Shown: positions 18,380 through 26,026 of the stretch, piece after piece | Numbering within the stretch: the stretch's first letter is position 1 | Layout of the letters: each line of letters starts with the position of its first letter | Source of the DNA: JAAURB01 sp049649525 | Lineage (GTDB): Bacteria > Cyanobacteriota > Cyanobacteriia > Cyanobacteriales > Microcoleaceae | Length of the DNA stretch: 64,000 nt | Direction: 5' to 3' | Assembly (NCBI GenBank): GCA_049649525.1 | Contig: JBARZE010000044.1 | Coordinates: 3,556-67,555 of the forward strand | Translations under genes and position numbers: made by a program | Notes under the pieces: generated by a model | Database searches by the model: none | Told to the model about the DNA's origin: nothing | The model's input: only the letters and a program-made list of their open reading frames with translations

Positions 18380-19933
18380 ATGGGTATTATCATCGCATTA
18401 ATTGCTGTCTTAGGTGCAGGTACAGGCGCAGGACTATTTATTATTCGGAACTTGTACTATATTTGTCAACCGAGTGAAGTGTTAATTTTCGCCGGAAGTC
18501 GTCATCCTGTCGAAGCAGAACGAGACGTGGGTTATCGCTTAGTCAAAGGGGGAAGTAGTCTACGAGTTCCGTTACTCGAACAGGCATTTCGGATGGATTT
18601 AACGAATATGATTATTGAGTTAAAAGTGGCGAATGCTTATTCTAAAGGGGGTATTCCTTTAGCGGTTGAAGGAGTAGCAAATATTAAAATAGCTGGAGAA
18701 GAACCGACCATTCATAACGCCATTGAAAGACTTCTGGGGAAATCTCGTAAACAAATTGAACAAATGGCAAAAGATACTTTAGAAGGCAATTTACGGGGTG
18801 TTTTAGCCAGCTTAACGCCTGAACAGGTGAATGGAGATAAGTTAGCGTTCGCTAAAAGTTTGTTAGAAGAAGCAGAAGATGACTTAGAAAAGTTAGGATT
18901 AATTTTGGATACACTACAAATTCAAAATATTTCTGATGACGTGAATTATCTTAATTCTATTGGTCGCAAACAACGAGCCGAATTATTACGCGATGCTCGA
19001 ATAGCTGAAGCAAAAGCTCAAGCTCAAGCGGCAATTCGGAGTGCAGAAAACCATAAAAAAACGGCTTCAAAACAGTTAGAAACGGAAACAGAAATGGCAA
19101 AAGCAGAAGCGGAACGCCGGGTACAAGATGCGATCACAAAACGTAATGCAGTTATCGCAGAATCGGAGTCAGAAATTGCTTCTGAAGTGGCAAGAACTCA
19201 AGCTGAATTAGCGGTTCAAAAAGAACGAATTAAACAAGTCCAGCAACAGCTTATCGCCGATGTTGTAGCGCCAGCCGAAGCCAATTGTCAGCAAGCAATT
19301 GAGCAAGCAAAAGGAAATGCTGCTAAAATTATTGAGGATGGAAAAGCGCAAGCTGAAGGAACTAAAAAACTGGCAGAATCTTGGCAAGCGGCGGGTTCAA
19401 ATGCACGAGAAATTTTCCTCTATCAGAAACTAGAAGTATTATTAAAAACCTTAGTTTCAACAGTTCCAGAAGTTCAGATTGACAACGTTACTGTCATTTC
19501 TGATAATAATAATAGTACTGCTGCTAAAACAGCTAAATTCCTGGAAGAATTACAACATACGACGGGAATTAATGTGGCTGAAACGCTTAATAACTTAGGG
19601 GGTAAATCTAATGGAAGTTTCATTCCCAATCAAACAGTTAAACTAGCTGCTGTTCCTCAACCAAGAAATAGTATAAATCCAGTTGATCCGCAGTCATTAC
19701 AATCGTTAAAATCAGATGTTGAACAGTTTTTAGATAAAATTGCAACGAATACTGAAAATAATTTAGAAGCTGAACAAAAAGTTCAACAAACAATTCAACA
19801 ATCTCCTAAATTTAAACGTCAACTCCAAAAAGTGTTACAAGTAGGAGGTCAGGAAACATTGAAAGCGATTTTTAATCATCCAACAGTTTATATTCCCACC
19901 GCAATGTTAATTGCTTGGTTAACCGAAGAATGA
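18380..19933 (+). CDS. Flotillin-like SPFH-domain protein (second copy)
   Basis: The 517-residue paralogue of the preceding gene has an N-terminal membrane helix (1-24, MGIIIALIAVLGAGTGAGLF), the SPFH domain (CQPSEVLIFAGSRH through LGLILDTLQIQNI) and an Ala/Glu/Gln coiled coil (about 200-340). It is longer than the first copy: an extra low-complexity and helical C-terminal tail (about 410-517) ends near a hydrophobic PTAMLIAWL. Both copies contain ARETLEGNLRGV/AKDTLEGNLRGV and SDDVxYLxSIGR blocks. The two probably hetero-oligomerise. Confidence 0.9.
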   Translation: MGIIIALIAVLGAGTGAGLFIIRNLYYICQPSEVLIFAGSRHPVEAERDVGYRLVKGGSSLRVPLLEQAFRMDLTNMIIELKVANAYSKGGIPLAVEGVANIKIAGEEPTIHNAIERLLGKSRKQIEQMAKDTLEGNLRGVLASLTPEQVNGDKLAFAKSLLEEAEDDLEKLGLILDTLQIQNISDDVNYLNSIGRKQRAELLRDARIAEAKAQAQAAIRSAENHKKTASKQLETETEMAKAEAERRVQDAITKRNAVIAESESEIASEVARTQAELAVQKERIKQVQQQLIADVVAPAEANCQQAIEQAKGNAAKIIEDGKAQAEGTKKLAESWQAAGSNAREIFLYQKLEVLLKTLVSTVPEVQIDNVTVISDNNNSTAAKTAKFLEELQHTTGINVAETLNNLGGKSNGSFIPNQTVKLAAVPQPRNSINPVDPQSLQSLKSDVEQFLDKIATNTENNLEAEQKVQQTIQQSPKFKRQLQKVLQVGGQETLKAIFNHPTVYIPTAMLIAWLTEE

Positions 19934-19990
19934 ATGGGGAAGAAGGGAACAGGTAAAGAAGCATAAAACGCTTTTCTCAATCATTACTTC

Positions 19991-20050
19991 TACATGGGCG
20001 CATGCAATGCAGGCTTTCTTAACACCTACATGGGCGCATGCAATGCGCCC
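19991..20050. repeat. Direct repeat with GGGCGCAT hairpin
   Basis: TACATGGGCGCATGCAATGC occurs at 19991-20010 and again at 20027-20046. The second copy continues to complete a hairpin, GGGCGCAT-GCA-ATGCGCCC (20032-20050). It lies between convergent genes (flotillin and accB), so it may act as a bidirectional terminator or simply be an interspersed repeat. Confidence 0.65.
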
Positions 20051-20059
20051 CTACTGAAT

Positions 20060-20596
20060 TTAACTCGGATTAATTCGCATCAGAGGCTGACCATATTCAA
20101 CAGGTGTACCATTTTCCACCAAAACTTCTACCACAGTCCCTGACACTTCCGCCTCAATTTCATTCATTAACTTCATCGCTTCAATAATACAGACAGTTTG
20201 ACCCGCACTCACGCGATCGCCATTGTCAACAAAAACAGGTTCATCCGGTGCAGGAGAGCTATAAAAGGTTCCCACCATGGGGGAGGTCACCTCTACCCAC
20301 CTCGGATCGACAGAGACAGATGCACTCGATGAAGGAGTTACCGTTGTACTAGAAGTGGTAGCCGTCGTGCTAGATGGCTCTGAGCGGGTTGCAGGCACAA
20401 CTGAAGCCGCAGTCCCTTCAGGGCTGGAAATATTAGCCGTCAAAACAGAATTCATCGGTGGCAAAGCGCTGTTGCTCATGGGTAAGTCTTTGCGAACTGT
20501 TAATTCAAAGTCCTCACTTTTGAGCGTCAGCTCCGAAATATTCGTTTTATCAATATCGGCTAGCAGCTCCCGGAGCTGCGAAAGATCAAGTTGCAC
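20060..20596 (-). CDS. accB: Biotin carboxyl carrier protein of acetyl-CoA carboxylase
   Basis: AccB carries biotin between the carboxylase and transferase subunits in fatty acid synthesis. The 178-residue protein has a short N-terminal helical region, a Ser/Thr/Pro-rich linker (about 40-95) and the C-terminal biotinyl domain with EAMKLMNE, where lysine 142 is biotinylated. The next gene upstream on the same strand is efp, a common cyanobacterial pair, with an 90-base gap. Confidence 0.95.
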   Translation of the reverse strand: MQLDLSQLRELLADIDKTNISELTLKSEDFELTVRKDLPMSNSALPPMNSVLTANISSPEGTAASVVPATRSEPSSTTATTSSTTVTPSSSASVSVDPRWVEVTSPMVGTFYSSPAPDEPVFVDNGDRVSAGQTVCIIEAMKLMNEIEAEVSGTVVEVLVENGTPVEYGQPLMRINPS

Positions 20597-20686
20597 AGTA
20601 AATATCTCCCCCTTGCAGAGTACAATCGTCTTCGAGGTTCATCAATCAATCACATTGGTGGGTTCCCCATGGCAAACCAACTTATC

Positions 20687-21250
20687 CTAAGATGATTCTC
20701 GACCTAAATAAGAATCATTACGAGTATCAATTTTAATTCGCTCTCCGATGGAGATAAACAAAGGAACCATAACTGTTGCTCCGGTTTCTACCGTGGCTGG
20801 CTTTGTTCCGCCTGTGGCGGTATCTCCCTTCACGCCGGGGTCAGTTTGGCTCACCTCAAGCACAACAGAGTTGGGTAATTCCACCTCAAGCACTTGTTCA
20901 CCCCAACGAACGACATTAACTTCCATCCCATCTTTAATGTATTTAGTCCCACTCCCAATTTGGTCAGGACTCAAACGGGCTTCTTCGTAAGTTTCCATAT
21001 CCATAAAGACAAAATCTTCTCCATCTTTATAGGTATGTTGCATGCCTCGCTTGTCTAGTATGGCTTGGGGAACCGTTTCACCCGCGCGGAAGGTGCGCTC
21101 AACACTGTTGCCGGATTGGACATTCTTGAGCTTTGTACGGACAAATGCAGAACCTTTTCCGGGCTTAACGTGTAAGAATTCTACCACTCGCCAAACCGCA
21201 CCATCTAATTCAATTGTGGTACCTGTGCGAAAGTCGTTACTGGAAATCAT
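20687..21250 (-). CDS. efp: Elongation factor P
   Basis: EF-P relieves ribosome stalling at proline runs. The 187-residue protein shows the KOW-like N-terminal domain (MISSNDFRTGTTIEL, VVEFLHVKPGKGSAFVRTKLKN) with lysine 32 at the tip of the loop, and the two OB domains ending FISIGERIKIDTRNDSYLGR. Length and motif fit the family. It is followed by accB on the same strand. Confidence 0.97.
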   Translation of the reverse strand: MISSNDFRTGTTIELDGAVWRVVEFLHVKPGKGSAFVRTKLKNVQSGNSVERTFRAGETVPQAILDKRGMQHTYKDGEDFVFMDMETYEEARLSPDQIGSGTKYIKDGMEVNVVRWGEQVLEVELPNSVVLEVSQTDPGVKGDTATGGTKPATVETGATVMVPLFISIGERIKIDTRNDSYLGRESS

Positions 21251-21395
21251 GAGATCTTTTCTCTGGGCAGATCAATCGGCAATCTATTTTACAACTCAAT
21301 GGGGACTGTTGCTGTCGCCAAAGGGAATTAGTTTTTTACAATTGAGCTAGGACAAATCCCTGTATAGTTGATATGGGAACGACACGGAAAGAATT

Positions 21396-22526
21396 ATGCT
21401 GCATTTGCCCAATTCTATGATAGAGACTTGTAAACGTTGGCTGAGAACTGGTATTGTTGCAGTTTTGCTGTTATCCCTTTCTGTTGGCTTAAGTGGAGCT
21501 TGGTGGAATGGAGATAATGATAAACCACAACGAGAAAGCAGTTTACCCGCTGGTAATGCAATTACGGATGGAAAAGCGTTATTACGCTATGCATTGCCCA
21601 TTGATAACCGAGAAGTTCGTAAACTTCAACAAAGTTTAGAAGAAATTGCCACCCGAGTGCGTGGGAAACGTTGGGGGCCTATTGCTGGAGATATTAAAAC
21701 AGCTTCTACCATTCTGACTTTAAAAGAATCAAAAGTTTTAGAAAGTGTTCCGCCTCAACAGCAAGCTGAAGCACAGGACATTCTCGATCAAATTAAAGAT
21801 GGTTTAATTGTCCTGAGAGAAGCACAAGAAGCCAAAGACGGCGAAAAACTATTAGAAACTCGGGCTGAGTTGCTCCAAAAAGTGAGTCAGCTTGAAGAAT
21901 TGATGGTGACAGAGTTTCCCTATGAAGTACCTGCAGAATTTGCTAATTTACCTCAACTCAAAGGTCGGGCCACGGTTGAAATCAAAACCAATCAAGGGAC
22001 AATAACCATGGTTGCTGATGGTTACAGCGCTCCTGTGACCGCAGGTAATTTTATTGATTTAGTTGAACGGGAATTCTATGATGGGTTAAAGTTTGTTCCT
22101 TCAGAAGATTATGTCTTACAAGTGGGTGACCCGCCGGGTGAGGAAGTTGGATTTGTTGACCCTGAAACCAATGAATATCGTGCAATTCCGTTAGAAATTT
22201 TGGTTCGCGGCGATGAAGAACCGACTTACCACTTTACTTTAGAAGAAATTGGTCGTTATCGCGATCAGCCTGTTTTGCCCTTTTCTGCTTATGGAACCGT
22301 TGCTTTAGCGCGTCCTGAAGCCGATGCTGATGGGGGTTCATCTCAGATTTTCTTCTTCTTATTTGAACCTGAATTAACCCCAGCAGGCCTCAATTTACTC
22401 GATGGTCGCTACGGTGTGTTTGGTTATGTGGTAGAAGGAAAAGAGGTATTACGGAAATTAAAACAAGGTGATGTTGTAGAATCTGCAACAGTGATTTCAG
22501 GTGCTGAAAATTTAGTGAAGCCTTAA
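21396..22526 (+). CDS. Cyclophilin-type peptidyl-prolyl isomerase (CYP38-like)
   Basis: The 376-residue protein has a basic N-terminus and a hydrophobic segment (about 15-33) that is a signal peptide or anchor to the thylakoid lumen. A helical bundle (about 55-165) with LREAQEAKDGEKLLETRAELL precedes a cyclophilin-like barrel (about 190-370; ATVEIKTNQGTITMVADG, SQIFFFLFEPE, GRYGVFGYVVEGKEVL). This matches CYP38/TLP40-type proteins that assist photosystem II assembly. The cyclophilin active site is degenerate, as in CYP38. An alternative ATG at 21417 would start at MIETCKRW. Confidence 0.85.
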   Translation: MLHLPNSMIETCKRWLRTGIVAVLLLSLSVGLSGAWWNGDNDKPQRESSLPAGNAITDGKALLRYALPIDNREVRKLQQSLEEIATRVRGKRWGPIAGDIKTASTILTLKESKVLESVPPQQQAEAQDILDQIKDGLIVLREAQEAKDGEKLLETRAELLQKVSQLEELMVTEFPYEVPAEFANLPQLKGRATVEIKTNQGTITMVADGYSAPVTAGNFIDLVEREFYDGLKFVPSEDYVLQVGDPPGEEVGFVDPETNEYRAIPLEILVRGDEEPTYHFTLEEIGRYRDQPVLPFSAYGTVALARPEADADGGSSQIFFFLFEPELTPAGLNLLDGRYGVFGYVVEGKEVLRKLKQGDVVESATVISGAENLVKP

Positions 22527-22550
22527 GTTTTAATCCCTATATTACTCATC

Positions 22551-22573
22551 GAGACGTTCTATTAGAGCGTCTC
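22551..22573 (+). terminator. Hairpin GAGACG/CGTCTC after the cyclophilin gene
   Basis: GAGACG (22551-22556) pairs with CGTCTC (22568-22573) around an AT-rich loop, followed by ATTTATC. It lies 25 bases after the stop, the right place for a factor-independent terminator, although the T-run is weak. Confidence 0.5.
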
Positions 22574-22629
22574 ATTTATCATTAAGATATATTAGGCAAG
22601 TAGGCAATGGGCAATAGGGAATAGAATAT

Positions 22630-22750
22630 GTTAATTATTTATGATAAGAGGGAGTAGGGAGTAGGCAAGTTGGCAATAGAATAGGTTAATTATTTATGAT
22701 AAGAAGGAGCAGGGAGTAGGCAAGTTGGCAATAGAATATGTTAATAATTT
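22630..22750. repeat. 55-base tandem repeat, about two copies
   Basis: TTAATTATTTATGATAAG begins at 22631 and 22686, and a third partial copy TTAATAATTT at 22741, giving a 55-base period. The unit also contains GGGAGTAGGCAAGTTGGCAATAGAAT. No coding function is seen. It lies just before the 105-residue gene. Confidence 0.75.
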
Positions 22751-22785
22751 ACTGTAGAACTATACATTAAAATGACTCAAATTAT

Positions 22786-23103
22786 ATGATTATTTTAGAG
22801 TTTATCACAAGTACTATTCTCGGAATTTTTATGGGATTATGGATTGCCGATCAAAACCAGAAACAGCGACAACAAAAAAATTTAGAAAAAGCATTTTATC
22901 GTTTAATTGAAGCACAAGATGGTAGAATTTCTCTAATTCAACTCGCAGCAACAGCTCAGGTAGATGCAGTCACAGCTCAACAATATTTAGACCAACAAGT
23001 TAAAATTTTTTCGGCTTATCCTGAAGTTGATGATGATGCCAATACTTACTATCGTTTTCCTCAAGTCAAACTCCCCAAAACCCTCAAAAGCCAAGATTGG
23101 TAA
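22786..23103 (+). CDS. Small membrane-anchored protein, unknown
   Basis: The 105-residue protein has one N-terminal transmembrane helix (about 2-20, IILEFITSTILGIFMGLWI), a basic/glutamine linker, then a helix-turn-helix-like segment (FYRLIEAQDGRISLIQLAATAQVDAVTAQQYLDQ) that resembles a winged-helix fold. The C-terminus ends LPKTLKSQDW. No function is known to me. It ends 12 bases from the stop of the convergent ATPase gene. Confidence 0.65.
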   Translation: MIILEFITSTILGIFMGLWIADQNQKQRQQKNLEKAFYRLIEAQDGRISLIQLAATAQVDAVTAQQYLDQQVKIFSAYPEVDDDANTYYRFPQVKLPKTLKSQDW

Positions 23104-23115
23104 TTTTTTAATCAC

Positions 23116-24468
23116 CTAATATTCTAACTCTTTCACTTCCAATAAAATCGGATTGATATCAAACCAACTGCCCTCATCATCATCACGATATTCAAACACA
23201 AACAAACTTTTCAATAAGGTTTGATATTCTTGTTCCCCCCGCACTAATTTATACTGTCTTACTTGCCTTAACAATTCCCATTCTTCCGGTGTAATTGCTT
23301 TAATTAAATCATTCCGACGCTGAGCAATAACTCGTTCTATGGTTTGGCGAGAAAAGGGTGGTTCATCTCGTTTTAAACAGTTACTTAATAATACTAATAA
23401 ATTACGAACATGACCGCCACTGACTAAACATAGCCGATCTAATGTTTCAATTTCATCAAATATTTGAGGAATTAAATTATATCTTTTTTCCGGTTCAACA
23501 GTTGGAAAAGCTCTGGCTAAAATCATTTGTCTCAAGAGTTCAATTCCGGTTATACATAAACTCCCATCTCGTTTATGAGTTTGCACCATAGGCAATAATT
23601 GTGGGTCAGAAGCAAAGCGATTTGTTAGACTGCCTAAATCATTAGAAAATGTGAGAATTAGAGGAATTGTATAGACAATATGACAGCATAATTGATTCAG
23701 TTGTTCCCCCCGATCTACAAATAGATATTCTGAGGTGGTTCGTCCTGTGTGTCGGGTGCGGTTATCAATCCGATCTAAATTATCAACGATTACCACTAAT
23801 CCGGCTTTTCCGCGCTGTTGAAGTTGCTTTTGGGCTGATTCAATCAAATCTTGATTAATCGCTTCTAAAATCACGTTTACTCGGGGTTCAGTGTATTCTC
23901 TGAGTAGGGTTCGGACATCCCGACTATTTCTGGCTTTTGTGGTAATTTCTCCAATTCCTAGGGATAAAGAATAAGTATCTTCTTGAGTATCGATACCAAT
24001 ATCACCCACTTGAGGAATACCAACTTTAAAGCCTGTTACATTGGAGTTTAATAAGTCTGCTGCCCCTTTTAATAAGTGTTGAAAGCGTGTGGGTTTAAGT
24101 TTAATTCCGACAAGTTCTAAACTGTGGCTGACTTGATGAGCAATAGCGAGTAAAATATCACTAATATCTACATCTGCCATATCCATATCTTGAGAAGATT
24201 CAAAATAGACAACGTGAAACCCTTCTTCTTCTAATTCATTTTTTAAACGTAATAATTCTGTTGATTTTCCACAGCCAATATGTCCTGTAAATAACTGACA
24301 AGTTTGTGGACTATCTGACCAACTAATTGTTCGTTTCAGTTGTTGTATGAGTTGGCTGCCTCTTACGGGTGTAAAATCGATATAATATTGTCGGTCATCC
24401 GCTTTTGCATAATCTAATGTTTTGGCTGGGTTAACGGCTTGGAAAAATTGGCGTAAATTGAGTTTCAT
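23116..24468 (-). CDS. P-loop ATPase of cyanobacterial AAA type
   Basis: This 450-residue protein has Walker A GHIGCGKST at 62-70 and a Walker B VVIVDNLDRI at 225-234, then a sensor-like region and a helical C-terminus with FSRQTIERVIAQRRNDLIKAI. It looks like a STAND/AAA-type ATPase with no effector domain attached. No membrane segment is visible. Function unknown; such genes are common in cyanobacteria. It stands alone, with 100 bases to the upstream wecB. Confidence 0.75.
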   Translation of the reverse strand: MKLNLRQFFQAVNPAKTLDYAKADDRQYYIDFTPVRGSQLIQQLKRTISWSDSPQTCQLFTGHIGCGKSTELLRLKNELEEEGFHVVYFESSQDMDMADVDISDILLAIAHQVSHSLELVGIKLKPTRFQHLLKGAADLLNSNVTGFKVGIPQVGDIGIDTQEDTYSLSLGIGEITTKARNSRDVRTLLREYTEPRVNVILEAINQDLIESAQKQLQQRGKAGLVVIVDNLDRIDNRTRHTGRTTSEYLFVDRGEQLNQLCCHIVYTIPLILTFSNDLGSLTNRFASDPQLLPMVQTHKRDGSLCITGIELLRQMILARAFPTVEPEKRYNLIPQIFDEIETLDRLCLVSGGHVRNLLVLLSNCLKRDEPPFSRQTIERVIAQRRNDLIKAITPEEWELLRQVRQYKLVRGEQEYQTLLKSLFVFEYRDDDEGSWFDINPILLEVKELEY

Positions 24469-24570
24469 ATTGATTTTTCGGTTAATCTATCGATCAAAAA
24501 CATAATTTTTAATTGACACTAATTTCTATTTAAAATAATAACTATTTTAAGTTTTAATTTCATGTATCAG

Positions 24571-25686
24571 TTAATCATTAAAATAAGTCTTGATAATTTG
24601 TACAATTTGTTCCGCCGCATCACCATCTCCAAACGGATTAATAGCATTTGCCATTTGATTATAACTATCGATATTAGTTAATAATTCTGTGGCATACTTC
24701 ACAATATTTGCGGTATTTGTTCCCACTAACTTAGCGGTTCCGGCTGTAACAGCTTCAGGTCGTTCTGTGGTTTCTCGTAATACTAATACGGGTTTTCCTA
24801 AACTCGGGGCTTCTTCTTGTAATCCACCGGAATCTGTTAATAATAAATAACAATAATTAATCGCTGCCACTAATTCTGCATAATCTAAAGGTTCAGTTAA
24901 AAACACTCGCGGATGATTGCCTAAAATCGCTTTTAAAGGTTCTCTAACTGTGGGATTTCGATGTAATGGTAATAGTAAAGCCGTATCCGGAAATTGATTT
25001 AATATTTGTAAGAAACCTGTGGCGATATTTGTTAACGGTTTACCCCAATTTTCCCGCCGATGAACCGTTGCTAATAATAGTCGATATTGCTGTAATTTTA
25101 AATTAGGAATATTTAACTGAGGCTGTTTTTTAACAACTGAAAGTAAGGCATCAATTACCGTATTTCCTGTATGATGAATTTCGCCAACAACACCTGATTG
25201 CTTTAAGTTTTCTACCGCTTGAATAGTGGGGGCAAAATGAAGCTGACACAGTTGAGAAATTAACCGACGATTTGCTTCTTCTGGATAAGGATTATATAAA
25301 TTATCAGTGCGTAACCCTGCCTCTACATGACCGACTGGAATTTGATGATAAAAGGCAGCTAATGCAGCAGAAAAAGCCGTTGTTGTATCTCCTTGAACTA
25401 ATACTATCTGGGTTAATTGTTGTTCAAATAAATCTTTTAATCCGGTTAAACTGCGACAGGTAATGTCAGTTAATGTTTGTTTAGGTTGCATAATCTCTAA
25501 ATTTTGATCTGCTTTTAAATCAAACAATTGCATCACTTGCGCTACCATTTCTCGATGTTGACCTGTTAAAATAACCTGAGTTTTAAATGCATCATCTTGT
25601 TGTAAACATTGAATAACCGGAGCAAGTTTAATTGCTTCTGGACGAGTTCCGAGAATAAGACTGATATGAATAGGAGAATTTGACAT
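24571..25686 (-). CDS. wecB: UDP-N-acetylglucosamine 2-epimerase (non-hydrolysing)
   Basis: WecB interconverts UDP-GlcNAc and UDP-ManNAc for polysaccharide synthesis. Starting at the ATG at 25686 (MSNSPIHISLILGTRPEAIKLAPV) gives 371 residues, the normal family length. The frame stays open to 25749, but those extra 21 residues are hydrophobic and lie in duplicated sequence. Diagnostic motifs are GTRPEAIK, VQGDTTTAFSAALAAFY, HVEAGLRT and LLTDSGGLQEEAP. The start region is repeated at 25824-25890. Confidence 0.9.
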   Translation of the reverse strand: MSNSPIHISLILGTRPEAIKLAPVIQCLQQDDAFKTQVILTGQHREMVAQVMQLFDLKADQNLEIMQPKQTLTDITCRSLTGLKDLFEQQLTQIVLVQGDTTTAFSAALAAFYHQIPVGHVEAGLRTDNLYNPYPEEANRRLISQLCQLHFAPTIQAVENLKQSGVVGEIHHTGNTVIDALLSVVKKQPQLNIPNLKLQQYRLLLATVHRRENWGKPLTNIATGFLQILNQFPDTALLLPLHRNPTVREPLKAILGNHPRVFLTEPLDYAELVAAINYCYLLLTDSGGLQEEAPSLGKPVLVLRETTERPEAVTAGTAKLVGTNTANIVKYATELLTNIDSYNQMANAINPFGDGDAAEQIVQIIKTYFND

Positions 25687-26026
25687 AAATTTAAATAGAG
25701 AGAGAAACCACAGAGGCACAGAGTTCACAGAGAAAAAACTTTGTGTCATGAGTAGCTTTGTGGTTAAAATCTTACCTTAATACTTCCTTTCTTGGGGTGG
25801 AAATCGGGTGATTTTTACAAATGGCTTCTCGACAAGTTCCGAGAATAAGACTGATATGAATAGGAGAATTTGACATGATTTTAAATAGAGATGAAAATTA
25901 GAGAATTAATGTTCCTGATTTACCTCACCCCTAGCCCCTCTCTTTACTAAGGAGAGGGGAAAGAGATCCGGTTGAAATCTTACCTTAATACTTCCTTTCT
26001 TGGGGTGGAAATCGGGTAATTTTTAC
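25634..26026. repeat. Partial duplication at the wecB/sdhA junction
   Basis: A block covering the wecB start (25634-25697) recurs at 25824-25887, offset by 190 bases. A block covering the sdhA 3' end (25975-26026) recurs at 25767-25818, offset by 208. The order is wecB start, sdhA tail copy, wecB start copy, true sdhA end, as expected from tandem duplication of the junction followed by decay. The extra wecB start opens a short ORF (MSNSPIHISLILGT then CREAI) fused out of frame to the sdhA tail. Confidence 0.85.
25935..25959. repeat. Perfect hairpin CCCCTCTC/GAGAGGGG
   Basis: Eight-base arms flank a nine-base loop in the sdhA-wecB spacer. The surrounding CACCCCTAGCCCCTCTC is a repeat type widespread in cyanobacterial genomes. 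It may also help end sdhA transcription on the minus strand. Confidence 0.65.

Noticed and set aside
22600..22750. 55-base repeat as a CRISPR array
   Set aside because: Copies are directly adjacent with no variable spacers and no cas genes are near.
25686..25749. wecB starting at 25749
   Set aside because: The extra residues are hydrophobic, do not match the family, and lie partly in duplicated junction sequence.
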